A DNA stretch of 64,000 nt, taken from assembly GCA_013076295.1 (NCBI GenBank), contig RQOL01000531.1:2108001-2172000 (forward strand), in the 5' to 3' direction. This DNA comes from Sanderia malayensis (taxonomy: Eukaryota; Cnidaria; Scyphozoa; Semaeostomeae; Pelagiidae). The notes below the pieces were generated by a model that saw nothing but the letters and a program-made list of their open reading frames with translations, made no database searches and had not been told where the DNA came from. Below are positions 14,401 through 23,444 of the stretch, piece after piece (within the stretch, counting starts at the first letter, position 1; every line of letters starts with the position of its first letter). The position numbers and the translations under genes are program-made.

Positions 14401-14581
14401 TAATCGAACCTCACTATTTCGAACGCTAGCTACGTCAAACAAATTTTTATTTCCCGTGTGAGCTCAAGATAGCAATACTCAACTGTATTCCTTATTCCTT
14501 ATTAATTTGTCGTTATCTTTCTTGCTGGCTAGGAAGAAGAGCAATGTCTTAAGAAAGAATATTGTGGCTCCAGATGAGTAG
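2408..14581 (+). CDS. Large single-pass type I membrane protein with coiled-coil cytoplasmic region (unidentified)
   Basis: Thirty-one exons were traced by matched splice phases: 2408-2488, 2903-3123, 3413-3608, 3713-4314, 4664-5021, 5514-5736, 6220-6266, 6633-6680, 6847-6921, 7180-7292, 7484-7662, 7817-7952, 8086-8199, 8364-8585, 8681-8760, 9000-9162, 9493-9565, 9712-9800, 10239-10535, 11007-11104, 11202-11297, 11790-11880, 11998-12093, 12584-12688, 12847-12972, 13087-13152, 13307-13501, 13754-13842, 13958-14041, 14177-14269, 14533-14581. The product is about 1,500 residues. It begins with a signal peptide (MLLRYYLLVILTFF). Next comes a roughly 600-residue ectodomain rich in N-x-S/T sites and beta-strand-like repeats, then one membrane segment near residue 625. 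About 850 charged, mostly helical residues follow, ending in a lysine run. The layout resembles EVC2/limbin, but I see no residue-level match I can defend. Exon 10 needs one extra base to stay in frame. Confidence 0.75.
3124..3412 (+). other. GC-AG intron
   Basis: The donor reads AACAG|GCAAGT and the acceptor TGATAG. The next exon needs two carried bases, which the GC donor supplies; the nearby GTAACT donor gives the wrong phase. GC-AG introns with this strong flanking consensus are a known minor class. Confidence 0.65.
4481..4640. mobile_element. Short inverted-repeat element in an intron
   Basis: The left arm (about 4485-4525, AATGAAATTAGTTTATCATG and on to AGGAGC) pairs with the right arm (about 4600-4640, GCTCC then CACGTGATAAACTAATCTCAT-like sequence). 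The arms are about 40 bp and the whole about 160 bp. It looks like a MITE within the intron between exons 4 and 5 of the membrane-protein gene. The target duplication is not clear. Confidence 0.55.
5160..5255. repeat. Two-copy tandem repeat, about 45 bp unit
   Basis: The unit containing AGCAATCTCTTTTCGTATG then AGAGCACCTAT is followed by a near copy with AACAACCTCTTTTCGTATG then GAGCACCTAT. It is intronic. Confidence 0.6.
6310..6490. mobile_element. MITE of the ACAGTAAACA family, degenerate copy
   Basis: This intronic stretch shares CTATTGTTTTGAGCAG, the following CAGCCTGG, and GTTCTTAAT with the copy at 20019-20177. Its left part resembles CCCGCATATAAGAACC. A roughly 45-bp internal duplication (GACTATTGTTTCTTCTATTG twice) is visible. 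The ends are eroded. Confidence 0.55.
9800..10050. repeat. Long polypyrimidine tract in an intron
   Basis: About 240 bases of almost pure C/T (TTTCTTCCTTCC-like runs) lie on the + strand in the 438-bp intron between exons 18 and 19 of the membrane-protein gene. It resembles a decayed (CTTT)n simple repeat. Open frames across it are artefacts. Confidence 0.8.
12238..12390. repeat. Tandem repeat, about 60 bp unit, about 2.5 copies
   Basis: The unit TGTACTATCTAGTGAACCA, then CATCTACTGAACTAGTC and GCCATCTTGTAAACTGTC, occurs twice and then partially. It is intronic. Confidence 0.7.
12400..12460. repeat. Dispersed repeat fragment, copy of 16152-16210
   Basis: ATTGCATTACTCATCACCAA and the next 40 bases, down to AAATGACGTA, recur almost unchanged at 16152-16210. 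Confidence 0.7.
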
Positions 14582-15021
14582 TTTTTCAATAATTAAATTT
14601 TCTGTATACACGCCAGCTTTTCCCTTTATATTTATACCATTCACAAAATCAAGTAAGTATTTTATTGTTTTGTAAATACAATTATTTATTTCAACAATTG
14701 CAATGCAAATTTATGAATATTCTTATGCCTATATATAACATAATTTTCAGCTTTATACACTTATGTCTTTGCTATTACTTTTTAGATAATTTTGCATATT
14801 TTCATATCTGATAATTTTGATTTATCGATTATGTGCTGATATATTTTATGCAAGTATTTAAGGATTGCAATTCACTTCTACTTGAACTCACATTGTAAAT
14901 ATGTTACCATTATTATTTTCATTGTATTTTTATTGTTGTTTGTAAGCAGAGAGCTGACAAGACAGGCAAAATACAGGCATGTAAAAGAAACAGGAATTCA
15001 TATATAACATCGTTATTGTTA
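14582..15021. other. AT-rich intergenic region between converging genes
   Basis: The membrane-protein gene (+) ends at 14581 and NHP2 (-) ends at 15022, so this holds both 3' UTRs. It is very AT-rich and no other feature is seen. Confidence 0.5.
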
Positions 15022-16083
15022 TCAAATAGGAAGAGGCATTTCATGTAACTGTTTGTAACAATCCTTATAATAGTCCTGAAAAGAATCTTTTTCCTTCACC
15101 AATATCACACTTGTTGGCCGTTTGGTTTGACTGGCTAATCCCAGGTCCTAAGAATAAGAAAAGAATGTGTATAAAGCCATTGAACAAATACAAGCTAAGC
15201 AACAAATAGCTTAACCAAGACTGCAATAGACTATCACATACAATAGCAAACAAAAATTCTGGGAAACTTGATTTTTGCAAGCTTTTATGCATCCTTCAAC
15301 ACCCCTAACTGATGCTGTCTTGAAAGAAAATCGTATAGAACATCAAATTCTTTTGCACAATGATCAAAGGAGTATCTTTGAGAGACTAAGATTGTTTTAG
15401 GGGAAGTGGGGTTGACTGAAATCCACAAAAAAGAAACTTGAGGTTTGATAGTCTTTTTTTATACAAGTGTCCCAATGAATTCTGTCCACTATTGTAGCTG
15501 GCTCTCAATGCATCAATGTTTTAGCCTCACCATTCTGCTTGGGACATAGCAGTAGGGTATTTCATTATCTTCACAGAGAATAGGAAGATGTGAAATGACA
15601 TCTATCGGAGAAACATCACCAGCGAGTATGACAAATCTGCAGTAAGAGAAAAAATGACATTATATGTATGCAAATAACCGATTAAAAATCAAAACAAATG
15701 AGATAGAGATAGAAGTTAAAGTCTAACAATAGGTATGTTACCCTTTCTCATTTTTTCTCAAGGCCTTGGCAACTTCTTTCACGCCTCTTCGAAGACTCTT
15801 TTCTTTGGAGGCTGCAGGAAATATTAAAAGAAAAAGAGAACTTCACAATAATGAGGAATTTTAGAATAAAACATTTGAGCTATTATGTTAAGTGTGGCCT
15901 AACTATACCTTTCTTCACTGTTTTGTAAAGCTTCTTAGTGAGTTTCTTGCTTGCTAGGGGCTTTGAAATTACGCTGACTTTTGTGATAAGGTCTTCATAC
16001 GAAGGTCTATTGGAGTTTACATCTTCGTTGTCATTATCATCGGCATTTTTACTATCATCTAGACTCTTTGATTTTTTCCCCAT
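15022..16083 (-). CDS. NHP2: H/ACA ribonucleoprotein complex subunit 2
   Basis: Four exons on the minus strand (16083-15909, 15811-15742, 15636-15531, 15147-15022) give 158 residues, close to the 153 of human NHP2. NHP2 is an L7Ae/L30e/S12e/Gadd45-fold protein of H/ACA snoRNPs. It helps rRNA pseudouridylation and, in vertebrates, telomerase RNP assembly. Supporting segments are [68 protein letters not shown] and [17 protein letters not shown], in family order. The N-terminus carries an acidic Asp/Asn-rich stretch. It starts 582 bp from TMEM127 in divergent orientation. Confidence 0.95.
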
Positions 16084-16665
16084 GCTTAACTAGGCCTTAT
16101 CTGAATAGCACGTGCTATTGAGAGGACAACAAACAGCAACAACAACACTTACATTGCATTACTCATCACCAATCTCTTTTGGTCAATGAGGAAGTTCAAG
16201 TGAAATGACGTAGTTGTATAAAAAGGCGAAAGAGGAAATGATGAAAGGGGATAAATATTTGGTAATGCAAACTACAATCACTTTCTGGAATATCAGAATA
16301 AATATTTTTTGAAAAAATTGCAGAACAAATGCACAAAAAGGTGATTTATTGCTTTCAAAAATCTGTTCTGAACTTAAAAAGGAAATGACGTCACTGGATG
16401 GCGTGGCTGACGCGCTATGAAGAATGCAATCAAATAGGAATTGAAATAATGATTTTTGTGTTTTTAATGGTTGACAACAAATATCGTCGAAAGAACCTTT
16501 GCTGTTTTGATAAAAGAAAATTATTAATGCTGTAAAATTGGTTGAATATACAATATTTTCATCATTTAAGTCAAGTATTTTATGAGAAGGACATATGAGT
16601 TTGGTTCATTTTATTTATCAACTGAACTCTGAATCGTTACGATAGTTTTCAACGAACCAGACAAA
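16084..16665. promoter_or_regulatory. Divergent NHP2/TMEM127 promoter region with CRE-like site
   Basis: This 582-bp gap separates two divergent ATGs. It holds a perfect palindromic CRE-like site TGACGTCA at 16386-16393. Near the NHP2 side lies a short element (16152-16270) starting TTGCATTACTCATCACCAA and ending TTGGTAATGCAA. A shared promoter is an inference from the spacing. Confidence 0.5.
16152..16270. mobile_element. Small repeat with inverted ends (TTGCATTAC)
   Basis: The left end TTGCATTACTCATCACCAA and right end TTGGTAATGCAA are imperfect inverted repeats. The first 58 bases recur at 12402-12459. It may be a very short MITE. Confidence 0.45.
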
Positions 16666-18187
16666 ATGAGACGGGCCTACATGCCGTATCGGTCAAGAAG
16701 ACATCGTCAAAACTTGGGTAAACCTGAACCGGAACGGAATATTCCGGCAGCATTTTTCAGCCTTGTTATCGGGGGCATATTTGCCGTTGCAATGGCTGAG
16801 CCGAACTGGCTGAAAATCAAAGGTGGAAAATGCGATGGACAATACATTGGATTGTACAAAATATTTGGTGTCGGTCACCACTCTGACCAAGAACTCGAAG
16901 GTAAGAACAGAAATCAAACCATTGTTATGTTATAGGAAGCTAAAAGTATAGCAATGACCCCGAGTTTTCCATTATTTCAGTATCTTTCACGATTTTATTT
17001 TCTATAGTACATTTTGTTTTGTATATTTATTTTTATTCTTTTCCATTGTTCAAGGGATAATCCCTTGCCAAAATCAATGACGCGTTATGTAAAATCGTAT
17101 GTTTCTGGCTGCTGTGCTGTCGAAAACTCGAGCTATTTTGGGGTCCCCATTATCCCATTACGGTCGACCACATAAAAAGTTATTGCAAAGTTGAGTTTTA
17201 ATAAGCTAATTTACAATAAACAGTTCGACATTTTCTTTTATGGAAAAACTTGCACAGACAAGCCAGTATCTAAGCCTCCTGCTGTTTGAATAATAAATGA
17301 AATGCAATAAAGTACAGACCCGCTTACAAAAACTAACGAATGGAGAAACTATGATAGCATGATACTCTAACAATTGCGTATTAGTAAGCATCACACTCTG
17401 CAGCTGAAGACAGGCATAAATAATTGCTTTTCCAGAAAAATTCTGTATGAATGCAAAGGTTTTGATAGAGATGAAAGTCATCGCTACATGCTGTGCCCTT
17501 GCAATTGTCTGCAGTTTGGCACAGTTTTCATTGGACACATGGGGAGTCTCTGCCAGATGCTGTAAAACATTGAGAAAAAATGCAACAGGAGATATTCTAG
17601 CAGGTAAGGTATTTATTATTTGTTGCGTATACAGTAGCAGGTAAACGTTTTGGGGACATTTGGGACACTGTAAAATTTACTAATATGACTATCAACTTGT
17701 AAAATTTTTTGGGGGCTTCATTCAACTCTCCACTCCCCCTAAAACAATGTTATTCTACCCCCATAATCATGGTGAAAAAAGAATTTTGTGGATATTGCAT
17801 AAGACTATCTTTGTAGACATATCAGGTTTCCTGTTGTGGAATGGAGCATTTGGTGGAGTTTGCGACCGATATGAAATGAAACTGTAATTTTTTGTTTTTG
17901 CAGTGTTGTTTTCTGTTACGATCATGATACTATGCTACTTGGTGGTTGTGGAAGTGGAAAACACAGAATTCAAAGCAGGACACATTGTCAAGGTAAATCT
18001 AGACATAGCATTCTACCTAACAGTTGGTGCTGGTGTAGCATCCGTTGTTGCCACCACCCTGAACCTTCTACAGTGTACATGTGAAAAAACAAGAGAAGAA
18101 TGCGATGATTTAGGTATGGAATTAATGTATGATGATATGCCTGATGACATAAGCCTACCACCAATGCCACCTGCTTATGACCTTTGA
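16666..18187 (+). CDS. TMEM127: Transmembrane protein 127
   Basis: Three exons (16666-16900, 17436-17603, 17904-18187) join in frame to 228 residues; human TMEM127 has 238. Conserved landmarks are PERNIPAAFFSLVIGGIFAV with AEPNWLKIKGGKC (first membrane region and start of the extracellular loop), EKFCMNAKVLIEM, CSLAQFSLDTWGV and AFYLTVGAGVASVVATTLNLL. The acidic tail ends LPPMPPAYDL, like the PPPAYTP end of the human protein. TMEM127 is an endosomal/lysosomal multi-pass protein that restrains mTORC1 signalling and promotes membrane protein turnover in vertebrates. An RRHRQ-rich N-terminus precedes the first membrane segment. The start fits an AAAATG context. Confidence 0.93.
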
Positions 18188-20018
18188 AAACACCACTTCG
18201 ACATGGCTGTTTTATATCCAGCATGCCACATCAATCACTGTTAATCTTTTGTTTAAATTTCCTAGATCAGTGTGTAAATATTTTAGAGCGAGAGACCTTG
18301 GAGTTTTTTTCAGAATTTTATCACACTTTGGGTAGTTAAATTTATTAGATTTGTCTTAATTATTGGGTTGATCTGATGGAAACATTTAAAAGGTTCGGAA
18401 AGAATCTGTGATTGCTCCCTATCTGATCCCCTGGAATGAACTGACACAAAAATAATCCAATATAACTCAACCCCAACCTACTTTTACAATCAAACTTGTT
18501 TTACATTGCGTTGATATTTTCTATATTTCTGAAGTTTTCATTACTCAATCTTATGATTTGTTCTCAGTTTTCCGTTGCTAATTTTCATGTAATTTTCTCA
18601 GCTGACCATAAGATGGCCTGTGTTGATTTAAAAAAATGTTCTGTTGTTTAAACATGGAAAGAAGTAAATTTCTATGATTTTCCCATCTTTTTTCCTGTTT
18701 TTGAATTTTTAACACCATAACCCAATGAATGCTCACCATTTTTGCATTGTATGTATTTAACAAATCTATTTTTATATGATTATAATAAGGATAGCAATTC
18801 ATTGGATATTTGCTGGCTAAAATTTTCAGGTTGAATTTAACCTTTGTTTATTATCAGTAGAGTGCAGATAATCATGTAAATACACATTTATTCATTAATC
18901 CTATACTTTGAGTATCATGAACACGTCTCTGTTATCTGCAGTTACTCTGTTAGGATTCTAACCCGCATGCCATGTATCTGGTTTGGTCTGGTTTGGTCCG
19001 GTTTGTCTGGTAAGGTCGTGTCGTGTGCGGTTGGCATCTACGAGTTAGTTGACTCGCACTCCTGCAAATTGGCTCTGTAAATTCATATTCAATTCATATT
19101 TCATGCTTCGTATCTGCTTTGTTCTATTCTACTAACAGTGCACAACCTTCAACAATGCTAAAATGTATAATGGTTTACATTCAATCTTTCAGTTGTGGAC
19201 GACGTTGGTGCAAGCCTTAGCCCCCCTCCCCGCCACAACACTGGTGTCTTTATTGCCATCTTCAACAATATCAATAAAAGGTATGTTTAACTATTGGTTG
19301 ATGAGATGTGTTCACTGTGTGGAATATTTTGTTCAATATTTTATGGAATATTCTTCCCAGCTTCACACTTTGCGTTTGCCGATTTAGTTTTTGTTAGTTT
19401 CTTGTAATTTAAAGTTTTTCAACATATTATTCAACATCATGATTTATAAAGCTGAGCCAATTCAAATATACATCTAGTGCATATGCACTATATTTTGTTT
19501 CTCTTCAAATCCATATTTGCAATTTTACATTTATTTTTCCTTTAAAGTACATCTTATACACAATATCATCATATTGTCAATATAATACATTCTATCAGCT
19601 ATCAATATATAACATCCATATATCAATTATTCAAAGCCAAATAGACCATATAATGCCATTAATATTTCATTGTTCACTTGATTCGACGTACATGGGACAT
19701 TCGAATTCTTCCAATCCTCGATGGTTCTTGTTATTCAATACTCTTGTACTTAATCGCAGTTTTCCATGCATTTCACCGTACTTTTTTATCACAGCCGAAT
19801 CTTCGCTACTGCTTGCTCCTCCGCTGTATACGCAATAACAAAGGCGCAGTTACACAACAACCATAGCCAACAACGTGTATCTCATTACCGAAATGAGTAC
19901 AAGCTTGCTTGGAACAAAACATTTTTCATTGAATTAACTTTGAAGAATGCTTGGATTTCTAACGACGCACTATTTACAAGTCAAAGCAGAAGTAAGTTTG
20001 ACTCTTGCTACCTCTAAT
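18188..20018. other. Intergenic, TMEM127 3' UTR and no recognised gene
   Basis: AT-rich sequence. A short degenerate TGGTTTGGTC repeat lies at about 18978-19022. Open frames here lack conserved residues or plausible splice partners. Confidence 0.5.
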
Positions 20019-20177
20019 ACAGTAAACACCCGCATATAAGAACCTGTGAATTCTGCATCCAGCCTATTGTTCAAATACAATAGCCTAATGTCTCTTCTAT
20101 TGTTTTGAGCAGGGTTTTCAGCCTGGAAGGTTCTTAATTCGCTGGTTCTTATATCCTTATATGCGGTTGTTTACTGT
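20019..20177. mobile_element. MITE of the ACAGTAAACA family, best copy
   Basis: The left end ACAGTAAACACCCGCATATA and right end TATATGCGG..TGTTTACTGT form inverted repeats of about 25 bp around a 159-bp element. Related copies lie at 35018-35162 and 6310-6490. No coding capacity is seen. Confidence 0.75.
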
Positions 20178-20451
20178 CTGTTATCTTAAACACCTTGTGT
20201 AGGGACGTCTGAGCCTAGAGCAACCCCAAGGGTACCTTCAATATTTCCCCAAACAAAGTAAACTGCCCCCGTTTTTCTCAAAATGTCTCTTTTCTTTGTT
20301 AAATGTTGTTCCCCATACAATTCTGTTGTCAACTTCGAAGTGATTTCAACAACCTTGCCGTACTGCACTGCGTTATCTACTATTACTTACTTTAACTACA
20401 CTGCACAATACTACTGAAGACTGTTTAGAGAAGCCTTAATTAAAGCATGAC

Positions 20452-23099
20452 TTACCTGCCAGTAAAAGACATTGTTGCATCACTCCTCGACTGCTCTTTG
20501 AAAACGGGGAATTCGACGTAAGCCGAGCCCCCATGACCGCGCCCAGTTTCACGCAAGATCCTTGCACTTCTTTTGACTTTCATCGTCAATTCGCTCATCC
20601 ACACTACCGAATAATCGTCAAAGCTTCTCCTGCGAGGGAGCATCTTTGTCACTATCACCCTATCGTCGTGATGCTCCTCAGTGGCATGGTTATGTTGGTT
20701 TGTTATTTTCTCAGTTGTTTCGTGCTTGACGACAGAATAGCCAGCCCGGGGGCTGAATATGATTTTCAACGGGGTAACTTGATGTTTAGATGGACTATGT
20801 TGTTGTTGCTGCTGCGCAGCGCCAACAGGACCATCGGTGCTAGTGCGTTTCGCTGGTGTGTTCATTTGAGGTGGTCTGCAAAAGTTCAAAGCAAACGTAA
20901 ATCTAACTTCTTCAATATACTGATCGTTATATATGACGGGTTGGTTAATCATACCAAGCTAAACTTTAATAGTAATGCATATACGAGGCTATGACGCCAG
21001 CAACTAACCTCGCTTTCGTGTTTTCCAGCTGTCCAAGGAACTCTGCGAGTGTTCTACCACGTCTAACAGTATCATCGAGTTCTTTGTAAGCTTCAGAGTT
21101 TGATGCATTCTCTTTGTGTTTCATTCCTCTCAAGTGACGCTTCAACCCTCTGTAATTGGCCTTACAAACCTCGCAATAACCTGCCCTTTGGCTAGAGCCG
21201 TTGTGTCCTGTGGCCTTTGCCGTGTGCTGACCTTTGAGTTGTTGTGCTCCTTTGCTGCCGCTAGTACTGCTTGTTCCATGTCGTTGTCCTTGTCGCGGGG
21301 CACCGCTTTGTGCTGGCTCAAATGGGCAATCTGGTGCCAGTGAATCGAAGTGTATTGTGGGCCACTGATTCAACTCTTGGAACAATGGCTTATAGGACCT
21401 GAGAAGCCAATGCATTATAATGACATTAGACCTTGTTACTGTGGAGAGCTAGACACTTTATATACATGTAATCTACATTAAAAATGATGTAGTGTAACTG
21501 GCAAATTGTGTGTACATCCAACTCTATCTAATTCGAACACCCTTGGGAAGCATGAAAATGTTCGAATTTCAAAAAGTTCGAATTATACAGGTTTATTTTA
21601 TAAGGATTGGTTCATTAGTGATCCTTGAAATGGCAGAGAATTTCGTTCGAATTAGATAGAGTTCGAATTACACGAGTTCGAATTGTGCAGATTTGACTGT
21701 ATATGATTTGGTGCTTGGGTCTTCGGGGATTCGAGTTATCAAGATTTATGTTCCCATCCATTTAACCGCATGATTTCGTAACTATGGTTGATTGAATATC
21801 CTGAGAACATGTACTATTAAGTTTTCTACTGGCCATACCTTGATTGATCTTCGATCTTAATGAATGGAGATTTCAGCTGTCTTGTGTTGGAATTGTTTTG
21901 ATTTCCGTTCACTTGGCTTCTCAAAACCCTTTGTTCGTTGTCCACTGCTCCACGACCAATCTCCATCTCCTTTCTTTTCAACCAATTCATTACGTCATCT
22001 ATCTGCTTTACCTTGATGCCAAGGCCTTTCGCGATTGCTACAACGTTCGTTGTCTTATCTCTCCCACTCTTTTGCTTATGTTTCGCCTTGGCCAGGATTC
22101 CTTGAGCTCGAGTCATTGGCTATCAAAGCAATGAGTATGTTACCGTATGCTCAACCCCCAACCCCCTCTGAGACATTGTTATTCTTAGTTCTTCCAAGAA
22201 GACTACTTCGATCATCGTGCAAAAATAAAGTTGTCGATACTATATGAGACTGTCCCTAAAGACAACATTGTTTGGGGGAGGAGGGAATGAAGGATGCGTA
22301 AAAAAACTTGCAGAAGTCGAAATGTCCCAGAACTTTCGTCTTCTGTTGTACAAATAAGTACTATTTTCCTTCGATGAAAGTAGGATTTATAACAAAATTT
22401 GATTATAAAATGCAGGTTAATTTTTCAATAAACGACAGTCAATGTTAGTTTATATGATGCATATGACCATAAGACCATACAAATGACCATAGTAGACTCA
22501 CTACATTGTGTCCTCACTACATTGTGTCCCTGTGCCTGTTGAACGAGTTGCGAGCGAGGCAACTGGGGCGTAATGTAATGAGTCTATGACCATAGCATAC
22601 CTTGTTTAGTTGTGCGTTGCTGATTTTATTACGAGGCGATCTTCGCAATGGTTCCGTGCCTTGGATGTCTTTGTTTGTGATAACACAGCTCACATCTTTG
22701 CTGAGAAACTCTTCTACTTTCTAGAATTCAAAAATGCAGTGCAAATGTATTGGAATAAAAAGCCAGGTCATGGCTACTGGTTTAATCTGGTTAAGACTAT
22801 GAACTCGATGTTTTTATGCTTACTCCACCAAAGTGTTCTATTTTTCTGCGTAGTGATTTTATGTTGCCGTTGTTTTGTAGGTCAAGATAGAAGACCCAAT
22901 CCATCAGTGGCTTGGTATCTTGGCTAAATGTTTGTCGCTTCATTGCTTAAAAGAAAAGAACAAGTTGATTAATTTTGGATGAAGTTTTATATTTAAGTGC
23001 TTTGGCAGTTAAGGCAATGCTTCCACTTTCAAATTTTTTATTTACCTGCGTATGAAAAATATTTAATTTGAATGAATACTCACTGGTACTTTCTGCCAT
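20452..23099 (-). CDS. DBF4: DBF4, regulatory subunit of the Cdc7 kinase
   Basis: Six minus-strand exons (23099-23084, 22918-22824, 22720-22601, 22119-21839, 21398-21009, 20875-20452) give about 441 residues. The BRCT-like motif N is KPLMDWVFYLDL then KVEEFLSKDVSCVITNK, and its end is ILAKAKHKQ...LGIKVKQIDDVMNWLK. Motif M, which contacts Cdc7, is KSPFIKIEDQSR then YKPLFQEL. Motif C is the zinc finger GYCEVCKANYRGLKRHLRG..H. The C-terminus ends MSFTGR, resembling the FTGF end of vertebrate DBF4. DBF4 activates Cdc7 to phosphorylate MCM helicase at origins. It is shorter than human DBF4 (674 aa). The first exon is a 16-nt coding microexon and is the least certain part. Confidence 0.9.
21513..21703. 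mobile_element. GTTCGAATT-rich inverted-repeat element, copy 1
   Basis: It lies in the DBF4 intron between the motif-M exons. ACTCTATCTAATTCGAACA at the left is mirrored by GTTCGAATTAGATAGAGT at about 21645-21663, and the right end reads TTGACTGT. A related copy is at 47976-48145. Confidence 0.65.
22495..22588. mobile_element. Palindromic MITE, short copy (GACTCATTACATT ends)
   Basis: The left end AGACTCACTACATTGTGTCC and the right end GTAATGTAATGAGTCT are inverted. The first 16 bases are locally duplicated. The same family is at 62507-62638. It sits in a DBF4 intron. Confidence 0.65.
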
Positions 23100-23444
23100 G
23101 TTGCTTCTTTGGCTTTTTCTGACATGAACTAAGATTTCTATGTATTTTCTTTATTAACATTTTCAGTTTTAAGAACGTCAGATTTTAACATTTTACGTCA
23201 TATATTTGAATACTGACACTGCGCAAAATTCAATCTGTCGCTGCGGTGCATTCCGTGCGTGCGAACATCGAGTACTTGAGAAATTGTGCGTGCGGTGTGT
23301 GGTCGTAAAAGCCTGGCCTTTGTGAAGCAGCCCATCTTCCGTTGTTGTTTGGAAATTGTGCAAACTTTTGAATGAGAAAATCTGTCTAAAAACTGGATTT
23401 ATCGGCAGTAATTTGATGTAACTGACTCTCAAAGAAGCGGGAAG
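23100..23444. promoter_or_regulatory. Divergent promoter region between DBF4 and the zinc-finger gene
   Basis: Only 345 bp separate the two divergent start codons. The right half is GC-richer than its surroundings (TGCGGTGCATTCCGTGCG). A bidirectional promoter is inferred; no core element is certain. Confidence 0.45.

Noticed and set aside
20186..20368. Minus-strand 60-codon frame as an extra DBF4 exon
   Set aside because: No acceptor gives the phase needed to continue from 20456 in this frame, and the DBF4-like end MSFTGR with TAA fits better.
20533..20994. Plus-strand 153-codon frame
   Set aside because: Antisense to the DBF4 C-terminal exon; no family features.
22610..22927. Plus-strand 105-codon frame
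   Set aside because: Antisense to the DBF4 motif-N exons, which match the family well.
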